The translations under genes were made by a program, and so were the position numbers. Under the pieces are notes generated by a model. It did no database searches. It worked only from the letters and a program-made list of their open reading frames with translations, and was not told the DNA's origin. Below are positions 41,978 to 50,418 of a DNA stretch of 64,000 bases, piece after piece. The DNA comes from Streptomyces sp. NRRL F-6131 (GTDB lineage: Bacteria; Actinomycetota; Actinomycetes; Streptomycetales; Streptomycetaceae), in NCBI GenBank assembly GCA_000719695.1, contig JOHN01000050.1:22541-86540 (forward strand), read 5' to 3'. Numbering within the stretch: position 1 is the stretch's first letter; each line of letters begins with the position of its first letter.

Positions 41978-43846
41978 TCAGAGCAGGAAGCAGGGGTCGA
42001 ACGGCTGCGGCTGCTCGGTGGCCAGGCCGCGGGCGACGCGCCAGTGGCGGTGCAGCTCCGACTCGGCGACGACCTCGCCGAGCAGCTCCGCCTGGCGGGC
42101 GCCCGAGGACCGGTACCCGCCGAAGTGGGCGACCGGGCTCCACGCGGGGCGGACCGGCGGCAGCTCCTCGTCCATGCCCTCGTACTCGGCGGCGGCGTGC
42201 ACGATCCGGCCGCCGACCACGGTCAGCAGGGACTCGATGTGCGGGATGTCCTGCTCGGGCACGGTGAAGAAGTCCTCCGACAGCACCGCCAGGTCGCCGT
42301 AGCAGCCGGGCCGCAGCACGCCCTTGACGTCCTGCTCGCCGGTGAGCGCGGCGCCGGCCGCGGTGTACATCGCGAGGGCGGTCTCCCGGTCGACCCGGTT
42401 CCGCGGCCCGCGCAGCGCCAGGCCGCCGACGGTGCGGCCGGAGACCAGCCAGTGCAGGGCGACCCAGGGGTTGTAGGAGGAGACCCGGGTGGCGTCCGTG
42501 CCGGCGGCGACGGTCAGTCCGCGGTCCAGCATCGCGCCGATCGGCGGTGCCTCGGCGGCGGCCGCGAAGCCGTACCGGCGGGTGAACGCCTCGCCCTGGA
42601 AGGAGAGCCGGTTCTGCACGGAGAGCGCGCCGCCGAGGGCCGCGATCCGGTCGAGGCTGTCGGGGGAGACGGTCTCCGCGTGGTCGAAGAGCCAGCGGTT
42701 CCCGGCCGGGAAGAGGCCGTCGGCGGCGAGCTTCTCGAACACCGTCAGGTCGCGCCGGATGGTCTCGTCGTAGGTGGCATGCAGCCGGAAGCCCCAGCCG
42801 TGCTCCATGAGCAGTCGCACCGCCTTTTCGAACTCGGCCTCGTAGGGGCCGAGTTCGGGGCGCGGCTCGGCGAAGTTCTCGAAGTCGGCGGCGGCCCAGG
42901 TGAGGTTCTCGCCGGCGCCGTTCAGCCGCAGCCACGCGTCGCCGTCCCCGGGGCGGACGGTCTCGATCCAGCGGGTGAGGTCGGCCAGCTCCTGGCCCGC
43001 GGTCTGCGGGAACAGGTGGTAGGCGATCCGCAGGGAGAGCACTCCCTCGCGGGCGAGTTCGGTGACGGTGGCGTAGTTCTCGGGGAAGTTCTGGAACCCG
43101 CCGGCCGCGTCGATCGCGGAGGTCAGGCCGAAGCGGTTGAGCTCGCGCAGGAAGTGCCGGGTCGAGGTCTTCCGGTCCTCGCCCTCCAGGGCGGGCGCCT
43201 TGGCGAGCGTGGAGTAGAGGACCAGGGCGCTGGGGGCGGCCAGCAGCATGCCGTTGGGCTCGCCGCCGCGGCCGCGGACGATCCGGCCGCCCCGCGGGTC
43301 GGGGGTGGCGGCGGTGTAGCCGACGGCCTTCAGCGCGGCCCGGTTGAGGATCGCCGACTGGTAGAGGTGGAGGACGAACACCGGGGTGTCCGGCGCGGCC
43401 GCGTTCAGTTCGGCGGGCGTCGGGAGCCGGCGCTCGGCGAACTGCTCGGCCGACCAGCCGCCGACCACGCGCACCCACTGCCCCTTGGGCGTGCGGGCGG
43501 CCTGCTCGCGCAGCATCGCCAGCGCCCGGCGCAGCGAGGTGACGCCGTCCCAGCGCAGCTCCAGGACGTAGTTGAGGCCGCCGCGGATGACGTGCAGGTG
43601 CGCGTCGTTGAGTCCGGGGACGACGCGTCGGCCGAGGGCGTCCACCACGGTGGTGGACGGTCCGAGGAACGGGGCGACGTCGGCGTCGTCCCCGACGGCC
43701 GTGATCACGCCGTCGCGGACGGCGAGGGCGCCGGCCCGGGGGCGGCGGGCGTCCCCGGTGTGGATCTTCGCATTGCGGACGACGAGGTCGGCGGCGTTCC
43801 CGCCGACCTCCTCGGCGGTGCGGGGGACCAGTCCGCCCACGGGCAT
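41978..43846 (-). CDS. YtcJ-like metal-dependent amidohydrolase
   Basis: The 622-residue product has an N-terminal urease-like beta-sandwich start (NAKIHTGDARRPRAGALAV), the metal motif NDAHLH (HxH type) near residue 80, and later His/Asp metal ligands in the TIM barrel (LHATYD, FDHAETV, AGTDATRVSSYN). This is the amidohydrolase_3/YtcJ branch, of unknown in vivo substrate. GAGGTG precedes ATG 43846; longer in-frame starts have no family support. Together with the isochorismatase-like gene it could degrade an N-acylated or formylated amine. Confidence 0.88.
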   Translation of the reverse strand: MPVGGLVPRTAEEVGGNAADLVVRNAKIHTGDARRPRAGALAVRDGVITAVGDDADVAPFLGPSTTVVDALGRRVVPGLNDAHLHVIRGGLNYVLELRWDGVTSLRRALAMLREQAARTPKGQWVRVVGGWSAEQFAERRLPTPAELNAAAPDTPVFVLHLYQSAILNRAALKAVGYTAATPDPRGGRIVRGRGGEPNGMLLAAPSALVLYSTLAKAPALEGEDRKTSTRHFLRELNRFGLTSAIDAAGGFQNFPENYATVTELAREGVLSLRIAYHLFPQTAGQELADLTRWIETVRPGDGDAWLRLNGAGENLTWAAADFENFAEPRPELGPYEAEFEKAVRLLMEHGWGFRLHATYDETIRRDLTVFEKLAADGLFPAGNRWLFDHAETVSPDSLDRIAALGGALSVQNRLSFQGEAFTRRYGFAAAAEAPPIGAMLDRGLTVAAGTDATRVSSYNPWVALHWLVSGRTVGGLALRGPRNRVDRETALAMYTAAGAALTGEQDVKGVLRPGCYGDLAVLSEDFFTVPEQDIPHIESLLTVVGGRIVHAAAEYEGMDEELPPVRPAWSPVAHFGGYRSSGARQAELLGEVVAESELHRHWRVARGLATEQPQPFDPCFLL

Positions 43847-44552
43847 GGCAGGCACCTCGACAGCCTCCTGGGTACGGGGTTCGGGCCGCCGCCCGGACGG
43901 GGCGGCGGAGGGTCCGCCGGGGGTGGCCGGGGCCTTCGGCGCCCGGCCCGTCCGGCGGTACGACAAGGACAGTAGGTCGGCTCCGGCGCATCCGATGTGC
44001 CCAGAGCGCATCCCTCTGGCCCGGCAGCGCACCGTCTCTCGGACCTCGCCCCCGCCCGCCCGCGCCGATCCGCGCCGCGCGTGTCGACAAGGGGTGAACG
44101 GCCTGGTCGGGGAGGCTCCGTGACGCTCCGTCGGGTCTTGTGAGCGGCGGGTTTGCGGGTGGGCGCGGTGTCGTGATCGGCTGCCGCCACCCAGTCGCCG
44201 ACCGTCGGGGCAGTGGCGCTCCGGGTCCGCCGTGAACTCCGCCGGCGGCCACCGCGGCCGATGATCCGACGCCCGCCGTACCGCGCGGGCCGGTCCGATC
44301 CCCTCCGCTCCCCGCCGGTTCCCCGCCGGTTCCCGTCCCGGCCCGGGAGAGTTCGTGGACGATGGGGAGGTGTCGTGAACTGCGGTGATCGGCCGTTGAT
44401 CGGTCGTAGAGCCGAGCCGTGGACCATCGGCGGCAGGGGGCGACCCGGTCCGACGGTCACCACCGTCCGGCACCGCCCCCGGACCCGCCGCACGGCGGGC
44501 CCCGGGCCCCCGGTCCCCGGTACTTGGCCAACCCACGGAAGGCGGACGGAGC
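43847..44552. other. Long divergent intergenic region before cluster 2
   Basis: This 706-bp gap lies between the amidohydrolase gene and the first gene of cluster 2. No frame has protein-like features. It should hold both promoters; it contains direct duplications such as CCCCGCCGGTTCCCCGCCGGTT (near 44311-44333). I could not find a consensus -35/-10 pair. Confidence 0.55.
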
Positions 44553-45812
44553 ATGGACGGCGTTCACACCCTGCAGTCGACGGCGGGCTTCGGCGAGCTG
44601 CTCAGGATCCGGCGCGAGCGCATCGGCCTCACCCAGCAGGTGCTCGCCGACCACGCGACACTGAGCGTCCGGGCGATCCGCGACATGGAGAGCGGCCGGG
44701 TGCAGCGTCCCCGGCAGGAGACGGTCCGGCTGCTCGCCGACGCGCTGCGGCTGGAGGGCCGCAGCCGCTCGGTGTTCGAGGCCGCCGCGCGCCGCCAGGC
44801 GCTCGCCGAGGAGCTGCGGGAGGAGCCGACCGCACCCCCGGTCGCCCGCGGCGCGATCGTCGGCCGGGAGGCGGAGGTCGACGTGCTGACCGAGGCCCTC
44901 GCCGTGCACGGCGACCGGCTGGTCACCGTGGCCGGCCTCGGCGGGGTCGGCAAGACCCGCCTGGTGCTGGAGGTGGCCCGCCGGCTGCACCTGACGGCCC
45001 GCTGGTCGGTGCGCTGGACCGACTGGGCGCGCCAGCCCGGGATTGGCCCCGAGCGCCGGGCCGACCTGGTCCGGGCGATCGGCAGCCGCCCCACCCTGCT
45101 GGTCCTGGACGGCGCCGACGCCGGTGTGGAGACCGCCCTGCTGGACGAGCTGTTCCAGCGCTGCCCCGGCCTGCGGGTGCTGATCACCGCCCGGGTGCCG
45201 CAGCCGCTGCCGGGCGGCCAGGTGGTCCCGCTCGCCCCGCTGCCCACCCCCGGGCCCGAACTCGACCACGACCCGGCCGCGCTCGCCGAGGTGGGCGCCG
45301 TCCGGCTGCTGCTCTCGCACCTGCGCCGGCTGCGCCCCGGCTACCGGCTGGAGCCCGAGGAGGCGCCCGCTGTGGCCGCGCTCTGCCGTCAGCTGGACGG
45401 CCTGCCCGGCGCCCTGGAGCTGGCCGCCGGCTGGTCGACGGTGCTCTCGCCGCGCCAGCTGGTGGCGCGGATGGCCGACGGGCCGTTCCACCTGGGGCCG
45501 CCGCCGCCCGGGTTCGGCGGGCGGGGGGACGTCGGCGAGGCGCTGGACGCGGCGCTCGACCGGCTGACGCTGGGCCAGCGCGACCTGCTGGCGCGCCTGG
45601 CGGCCGAGCCGGGGGACTGGTCGGGCGAGGACGCCGTGGAGCTGAGCGGACGGCCGCCGCAGGAGTCGCTGGCCGCCGTGCACGAGCTGCTGGCCAGCGG
45701 ACTGATCCGCAGCGTGCCGGCCCGCGACGGCGTCCGCTTCACCGTGCTGAACCTCTGCCGGCGGCTGTTCGGGGCCGCCGGGGCCTACCCGGTGCTGGCG
45801 GCGGCGAGCTGA
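44553..45812 (+). CDS. XRE/AAA (STAND-like) regulator of cluster 2
   Basis: The 419-residue product has an N-terminal XRE helix-turn-helix at about residues 10-70 (IGLTQQVLADHATLSVRAIR) and an NB-ARC/AAA ATPase domain with Walker A GLGGVGKTR near residue 135 and Walker B-like LLVLDGAD. No C-terminal sensor repeat domain remains, so it is shorter than typical STAND regulators. It directly precedes the biosynthetic genes, transcribed the same way, and is the best candidate pathway activator. Confidence 0.85.
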   Translation: MDGVHTLQSTAGFGELLRIRRERIGLTQQVLADHATLSVRAIRDMESGRVQRPRQETVRLLADALRLEGRSRSVFEAAARRQALAEELREEPTAPPVARGAIVGREAEVDVLTEALAVHGDRLVTVAGLGGVGKTRLVLEVARRLHLTARWSVRWTDWARQPGIGPERRADLVRAIGSRPTLLVLDGADAGVETALLDELFQRCPGLRVLITARVPQPLPGGQVVPLAPLPTPGPELDHDPAALAEVGAVRLLLSHLRRLRPGYRLEPEEAPAVAALCRQLDGLPGALELAAGWSTVLSPRQLVARMADGPFHLGPPPPGFGGRGDVGEALDAALDRLTLGQRDLLARLAAEPGDWSGEDAVELSGRPPQESLAAVHELLASGLIRSVPARDGVRFTVLNLCRRLFGAAGAYPVLAAAS

Positions 45813-45986
45813 GAGGCCGGGCCGCCCCGGGGCCGGCGACGCCGCGATACTGCCCGTCACTTGCCGGGTGAGCTGCCGGTCCGCCCGCCGGATCCTCCCT
45901 AGCGTTCTGTTCCAGGCCGGGCGAGCCGGTCGCCGGCACCGCCGGCCGGACTCCCCACCACCCACCGACAACAGAGGGTTTGCGCC

Positions 45987-46541
45987 GTGAACCAGTTGGA
46001 GCCGCAGCGCGGAAAGGCCGAACCGGCCGGTCTGGACGTCGTCGTGACGACCATGGCCTCGGACTCGCACACCTGGAACCTGGTCTTCCTGCAACTGCTG
46101 CTGGAGGAGCTCGGCCACCGGGTCACCAACCTGGGCGCCTGCGTGCCGGACGAGCTGCTGGTCTCCGAGTGCCGCCGGATCCGACCGGACCTCGTCGTGC
46201 TGAGCAGCGTCAACGGGCACGGCTACCACGACGGCCTGCGGGTGATCGCCGCCCTGCGCGCCTGCCCCGAGCTGGCCCGGACGCCCACGGTGATCGGCGG
46301 CAAGCTCGGCATCGCCGGCTCCGGCGACCCGGACCGGCAGCGCTCGCTCCTCGCGGCCGGCTACGACGGGGTCTTCGAGGAGGGCCGCTCGGTCGCCGAC
46401 TTCCGCTCCTTCGTCGGCGCGCTGCCACCGGCCGGGCGTCCGCTGCCCACCGCCGGACGGCCGGTGCCCACGGCCGCCGGGCGCCCGCTGCCCGCCGCCA
46501 GGACCCTGCCCGCCGCCACCGCCTCCGGGGTGCTGCTGTGA
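45987..46541 (+). CDS. Glutamate mutase small (S) subunit, B12-binding
   Basis: The 184-residue product is the cobalamin-binding subunit of a glutamate/methylaspartate mutase. In the B12 motif D-x-H-x-x-G it has D26 and H28 (SDSHTWN) but Asn at position 31 instead of Gly. The further B12 motifs VVLSSVNGHG and GGKLG are present. The domain ends near residue 145 and is followed by a Pro/Ala-rich tail with repeats of AGRPLPT, which the clostridial subunit (about 137 residues) lacks. The gene overlaps the E subunit gene (GTGA), matching the obligate complex. Product: 3-methylaspartate for the NRPS. Confidence 0.87.
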   Translation: MNQLEPQRGKAEPAGLDVVVTTMASDSHTWNLVFLQLLLEELGHRVTNLGACVPDELLVSECRRIRPDLVVLSSVNGHGYHDGLRVIAALRACPELARTPTVIGGKLGIAGSGDPDRQRSLLAAGYDGVFEEGRSVADFRSFVGALPPAGRPLPTAGRPVPTAAGRPLPAARTLPAATASGVLL

Positions 46542-47887
46542 CCGGCCTCGCCGCTGCCGCGCGCGGGGCCGCCCCGGCCGCGGCCGGCTTCGGGGCGTTC
46601 GTCGCCCGCGCCCGGGCCGCCGGGACCCTCGTGGTCCAGCCCCGGATGGGCATGGCCGACCCGCTGCGGATGCGCGACGGCCTGCTCGCCACCCGGGACG
46701 CGGACGCCGTCACGGTCGGCACCGTCACCCTGGACAGCTACACCCGCACCGGCGACCTCGCCGCCGCCCGCAGCGCCCTCACCGAGGGCGTCGGCCTCAA
46801 CGGCTACCCGATCGCCAGCCACCCGGTGGACGTCACCCGGGCGGTGCTGCGCGGGATCGCGGACGCGCGCTTCCCGGTGCAGGTCCGGCACGGTTCGGCG
46901 ACGCCCGAGCACATCGTCCGGGCCCTGCTCGCGGTCGGCCTGGACGCCACCGAGGGCGGCCCGGTCTCCTACTGCCTGCCGTACAGCCGCACCCCGCTGC
47001 GCGAGGCGGTGGACAACTGGCGGCGCAGCTGCGAACTCCTCGCCTCACTGCGCGAGTTCGGCGCCGAGCCGCACCTGGAGACGTTCGGCGGCTGTCTGAT
47101 GGGCCAGCTCTGCCCGCCGAGCCTGCTGATCGCGGTGAGCGTCCTGGAGGCGCTGTTCTTCCGGCAGCACGGGCTGCGCAGCGTCTCGCTCAGCTACGCC
47201 CAGCAGCCCGACCCGCGCCAGGACGAGGAGGCGCTGACCGTCCTCGGCCGGCTCGCCGACGAACTGCTGGCCGACGTCGACCGGCACCTCGTCCTCTACG
47301 CCTACATGGGCGTCTTCCCCCGGACGCCCGGCGGCGCCCGGCTGCTGCTGGAGGACGCGGCCCGGCTGACGGTGCGGACCGGCGCGGCCCGGCTGATCGT
47401 GAAGACGACGGCCGAGGCGCACCGGATCCCGACCGTCGGCGAGAACGTCGAGGCGCTGGAGACGGCCGCCGCGGCCGCCGCCGCAGAGCGCGTCCGCCCG
47501 CCGCTCACCGCCGTCCCCGACACCGGGATCGAGGCGGAGGCCAGGGCGCTGATCGGCGCGGTGCTGGAGCTGGACCCGGACATCGGCCGGGCCCTGGTCC
47601 GCGCCTTCGCGGCCGGCTACCTGGACGTGCCGTACTGCCTGCACCCCGACAACGCCGGCCGGGCCCGCAGTTCGCTCGGGCCGGACGGGCGGCTGCACTG
47701 GTCCGACGTCGGCTCGATGCCGATCGCCGGACGGTCCGGCGGCCCGCGCCCCCCGATCCTCGGCTCCGCCGACCTGCTCGGCGCGCTCTCCCACGTCCAG
47801 TGGAGCTACGACAGCCGCGCCGCCGAAACCCCGGAACTCGACCGAACACCCGCCGCACCACGAGAGTTGGGACTCACCACACCATGA
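46538..47887 (+). CDS. Glutamate mutase large (E) subunit
   Basis: The 449-residue product aligns with MutE. The residues that bind glutamate in the clostridial enzyme (three Arg, one Glu and one Tyr) appear in the same motifs: R36 in QPRMG, R70 in SYTRTG, R117 in VQVRHG, E139 in ATEGG and Y149 in CLPYSR. So the mutase should be active: it converts L-glutamate to (2S,3S)-3-methylaspartate with adenosylcobalamin. GTG 46538 overlaps the S subunit stop. The protein is a little shorter than the clostridial E subunit (about 483). The stop overlaps the next start (ATGA). Confidence 0.9.
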   Translation: MTGLAAAARGAAPAAAGFGAFVARARAAGTLVVQPRMGMADPLRMRDGLLATRDADAVTVGTVTLDSYTRTGDLAAARSALTEGVGLNGYPIASHPVDVTRAVLRGIADARFPVQVRHGSATPEHIVRALLAVGLDATEGGPVSYCLPYSRTPLREAVDNWRRSCELLASLREFGAEPHLETFGGCLMGQLCPPSLLIAVSVLEALFFRQHGLRSVSLSYAQQPDPRQDEEALTVLGRLADELLADVDRHLVLYAYMGVFPRTPGGARLLLEDAARLTVRTGAARLIVKTTAEAHRIPTVGENVEALETAAAAAAAERVRPPLTAVPDTGIEAEARALIGAVLELDPDIGRALVRAFAAGYLDVPYCLHPDNAGRARSSLGPDGRLHWSDVGSMPIAGRSGGPRPPILGSADLLGALSHVQWSYDSRAAETPELDRTPAAPRELGLTTP

Positions 47888-48894
47888 CCACCGACGGGCC
47901 CACCCCCGCGACCGCCGCCGCGACGCTCCCCGAGCCCGGCCGCCACCTGACCTCCGCGACCACCCGCGCCGCGCTGCGGATCCAGCACCAGCTGCTCTTC
48001 GCGGCCCGCGAGTTCCTGCGCGCCCGGGGCTTCACCGAGCTGCTGCCGCCGATCATCGGCCCGGTCACCGACCCGGGCTCGCGCGGCTCCAAGCAGGTCG
48101 ACATCGACTTCTACGGTCACCGCTACAAGCTGATGACCAGCGCGATCCTCTACAAGCAGGCCTCGCTGCTGGCCTTCGACAAGATCTTCTGCATCGCGCC
48201 GAACGTGCGGCTGGAGCCGCTGGAGACCGCCGGCACCAACCGCCACCTGGCCGAGTTCCACCAGCTGGACGTGGAGGTGGCCGGCGCCACCCGGGACGAC
48301 GCCGTGCAGCTGGTCGAGGAACTGGTCGCGCACATCGTCGGCAGCGCCGTCCGCGAGCTGCCCAAGGAGTTCGCCGAACTCGGCCGCGACCCGGAGGCGT
48401 TCGCCGAGCTGCTGAAGGGATCCTTCGGCCGGATGCGGCACGCCGAGGCGGTCGCCGAGCTCCAGGGCCTCGGCCACCCGCAGAGCCCGGACGCCGAACT
48501 CGACTGGGCCGGTGAGGCCCTGCTCTCCGCCCGGCGCGACCGGCCGTTCTTCGTCACCGACTACCCCAAGGGCTCGCGCGGCTTCTACGACCGCGAGAAC
48601 CCGGAGGACCCGGGCCTGCTGCGGAACTTCGACCTCATCGCGGCCGAGGGCTACGGCGAGCTGTGCAGCGGCAGCCAGCGCACCAACGACTACGCCGAGA
48701 TCATCACCCGGATGCGGGAGACCGGCGAGAACCCGCAGAAGTACCGCTGGTACCTGGACCTGGTCCGCGAGGGCGTGCCCGGCAGCGCCGGCTTCGGCAT
48801 CGGGGTCGAACGGCTGACCCGCTACGTCGCCGGGCTGGACGCGGTCTGGCAGGCCAGTGCCTTCCCGAAGGTGGCGGGGGTGGTGTCCCCGTGA
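47884..48894 (+). CDS. Class II aaRS-like (AspRS/AsnRS core) synthetase without anticodon-binding domain
   Basis: The 336-residue product is the catalytic core of an Asp/Asn-tRNA synthetase: motif 2 around residues 103-131 (LEPLETAGTNRHLAEFHQLD) and motif 3 GFGIGVER at 303-310. The N-terminal OB-fold that reads the anticodon is absent, as in AsnA-type asparagine synthetases and their paralogues. Such stand-alone cores activate aspartate-like acids as adenylates for amide formation. Being locked into the operon by overlaps on both sides, it likely activates 3-methylaspartate, perhaps to form 3-methylasparagine; that is inference. Confidence 0.85.
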   Translation: MTTDGPTPATAAATLPEPGRHLTSATTRAALRIQHQLLFAAREFLRARGFTELLPPIIGPVTDPGSRGSKQVDIDFYGHRYKLMTSAILYKQASLLAFDKIFCIAPNVRLEPLETAGTNRHLAEFHQLDVEVAGATRDDAVQLVEELVAHIVGSAVRELPKEFAELGRDPEAFAELLKGSFGRMRHAEAVAELQGLGHPQSPDAELDWAGEALLSARRDRPFFVTDYPKGSRGFYDRENPEDPGLLRNFDLIAAEGYGELCSGSQRTNDYAEIITRMRETGENPQKYRWYLDLVREGVPGSAGFGIGVERLTRYVAGLDAVWQASAFPKVAGVVSP

Positions 48895-50153
48895 GTGATC
48901 TCTCGGCTCCCGGGTTTCCCGAGGAGGAGGTCCGCCACCGGGCCCGGGCCGGGGCGGCGGCGGCCTTCCCGCCGCCCGGCAGCTACGGGCAGGTGCTGTT
49001 CGGCGCCGAGCGGCCGCACCCCGACCAGGGCGGCCCGGACGGCCGGGACGCGCTCGACGGGCTGCGGATCGTGCCGCCGGTGTTCGTGCCGCAGCGGCTC
49101 GCCCGGCTGATCGACCTGGGCCGCGAGCCGGACTACCGGGACGTCGAACTCACCACGGAGATCGGCGGGTTCGCCTCCGCGCTGCCGGTGTACGTGTCCG
49201 CGACCGGCTCCACCCGGGCGGCCGGCGGCGACATCGGCCTGGCGCTGAGCCGGCAGGCCGGCGCGCTGGGCGTGCCGATGGTGATCGGCGAGAACGTCGT
49301 CCCGGTGAACGGCTACGGCCGGCTCGGCGAGGCCGCCGACCGGGCACTGCTCGGCCGGCTGCGCGCCTACGCCGAGCAACTGCCGTACGGGCTGGGCGGG
49401 GTGGCCGTCCAGCAGTCCACCGAGGACGCCGACGCCGAGGTCTGGAACCTCGTCTACAGCGACCCGGCCGCCCTCCCGTTGCTCGAATCCGGGCGCCTGG
49501 CCTTCGAGTTGAAGGTCGGGCAGGGTGCCAAGCCGGGGCTCGGCGGGATGACCGTGCTGGACGCCGCGGACGCCGCGCGGCTCGGCGACCGCTACGGCCT
49601 CGACCCGGTGTTCGGGGCGGACGGCCGGGTGCTGCGCGCCAGCGCGCCCGGCACCTTCACGGCCGAGATCCTGCGCCAGCAGGTCCGGCTGATGCGCAAC
49701 AACTTCCCGCGGGCCCGGATCTGGGTGAAACTGCACCCCGGCCGGGACGTCGCCGAGGCCGCCCGGGTGGCGGCCGAGGCGGGGGCGGACGCCGTCACCG
49801 TGGACGGCGCCGAGGGCGGCACCGGCTGGGCGCCGGGGGTCTTCCCGGCCCAGGTCGGACTGCCGCTGGCCGAGTGCCTGCGCCGGCTGGCCGCGGCGGG
49901 GCCGCCGCCGTGCCTGCTGGTCTCGGGGCGGATGTGGGAGGGCGGCCGGGCGGTGAAGAGCCTGGCCCTGGGCGCCCGGGCGGTCGGTCTGGGCCGGGCG
50001 GCCCTGCTGGCCGCCGCCGAGGACCCGGAGGCCGGGCTGGTCCGGTTCGCCGAGTGCCTCGCGCTGGAACTGCGGCTGCTGATCAGCGCGCTCGGGAAGT
50101 ACGCGCCGGCCGCGCTGGACGCCGCCGACGTGTGGTCCCCGGAATTCCCGTAG
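48891..50153 (+). CDS. One-domain FMN glutamate synthase-like oxidoreductase lacking Fe-S cysteines
   Basis: The 420-residue product matches only the FMN-binding synthase domain of GltB. It has the signature KVGQGAKPG at 208-216 and DGAEGGTG at 305-312 (the GltB motif GHDGGTGA counterpart), so the flavin site is likely intact. The Cys cluster for the 3Fe-4S centre is missing, as is the amidotransferase domain. GTG 48891 overlaps the preceding stop (GTGA). It may reductively aminate, oxidise or dehydrogenate an amino acid in the pathway. The electron source is unknown. Confidence 0.85.
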   Translation: MSDLSAPGFPEEEVRHRARAGAAAAFPPPGSYGQVLFGAERPHPDQGGPDGRDALDGLRIVPPVFVPQRLARLIDLGREPDYRDVELTTEIGGFASALPVYVSATGSTRAAGGDIGLALSRQAGALGVPMVIGENVVPVNGYGRLGEAADRALLGRLRAYAEQLPYGLGGVAVQQSTEDADAEVWNLVYSDPAALPLLESGRLAFELKVGQGAKPGLGGMTVLDAADAARLGDRYGLDPVFGADGRVLRASAPGTFTAEILRQQVRLMRNNFPRARIWVKLHPGRDVAEAARVAAEAGADAVTVDGAEGGTGWAPGVFPAQVGLPLAECLRRLAAAGPPPCLLVSGRMWEGGRAVKSLALGARAVGLGRAALLAAAEDPEAGLVRFAECLALELRLLISALGKYAPAALDAADVWSPEFP

Positions 50154-50205
50154 GCGTTCTGCGCCCGCGTTCTGCGCCCGCGTTCTGAGTCCGCATTCTG
50201 ACCCC
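50154..50205 (+). repeat. Four 13-bp tandem repeats after the GltB-like gene
   Basis: Units at 50154, 50167, 50180 and 50193 all keep GC(G/A)TTCTG; the first two are identical (GCGTTCTGCGCCC). They start at the first base after the TAG stop. Confidence 0.88.
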
Positions 50206-50242
50206 CCACCTCGCCCACAATCACAGAGCACAATTCCTCCGA

Positions 50243-50276
50243 GCCCGCCGTGGCGCCTTCGTGCGCCCCGGCGGGC
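50243..50276 (+). terminator. Hairpin between the precursor genes and the NRPS genes
   Basis: GCCCGCCG-T-GGCGC pairs with GCGCC-C-CGGCGGGC across a 6-nt loop (one T-C mismatch). It could end the mutase transcript or reduce read-through into the NRPS genes. Confidence 0.7.
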
Positions 50277-50310
50277 CGCTCCTGTATGCGGCAACACGCC
50301 TGTGGCAAGC

Positions 50311-50326
50311 GGCAGTTGAAACTGCC
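50311..50326. promoter_or_regulatory. 16-bp palindrome upstream of the NRPS genes
   Basis: GGCAGTT-GA-AACTGCC is a near-continuous palindrome about 95 bp before the NRPS start. It is the most obvious operator candidate in the 265-bp gap. An AT-rich GTTAAT lies at 50399-50404. Confidence 0.55.
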
Positions 50327-50418
50327 GATGGTCTTCCGGGAATTCTGCCGATCGGCCCCGGAAGGCCCGCCTATCGTCGAGACCACTGCCCGCAGCGTCG
50401 TTAATTCATCGGGGTTGG

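Noticed and set aside
47884..48894. Housekeeping AsnRS or AspRS
   Set aside because: The N-terminal anticodon-binding domain is missing and the gene is overlapped by biosynthetic genes on both sides.
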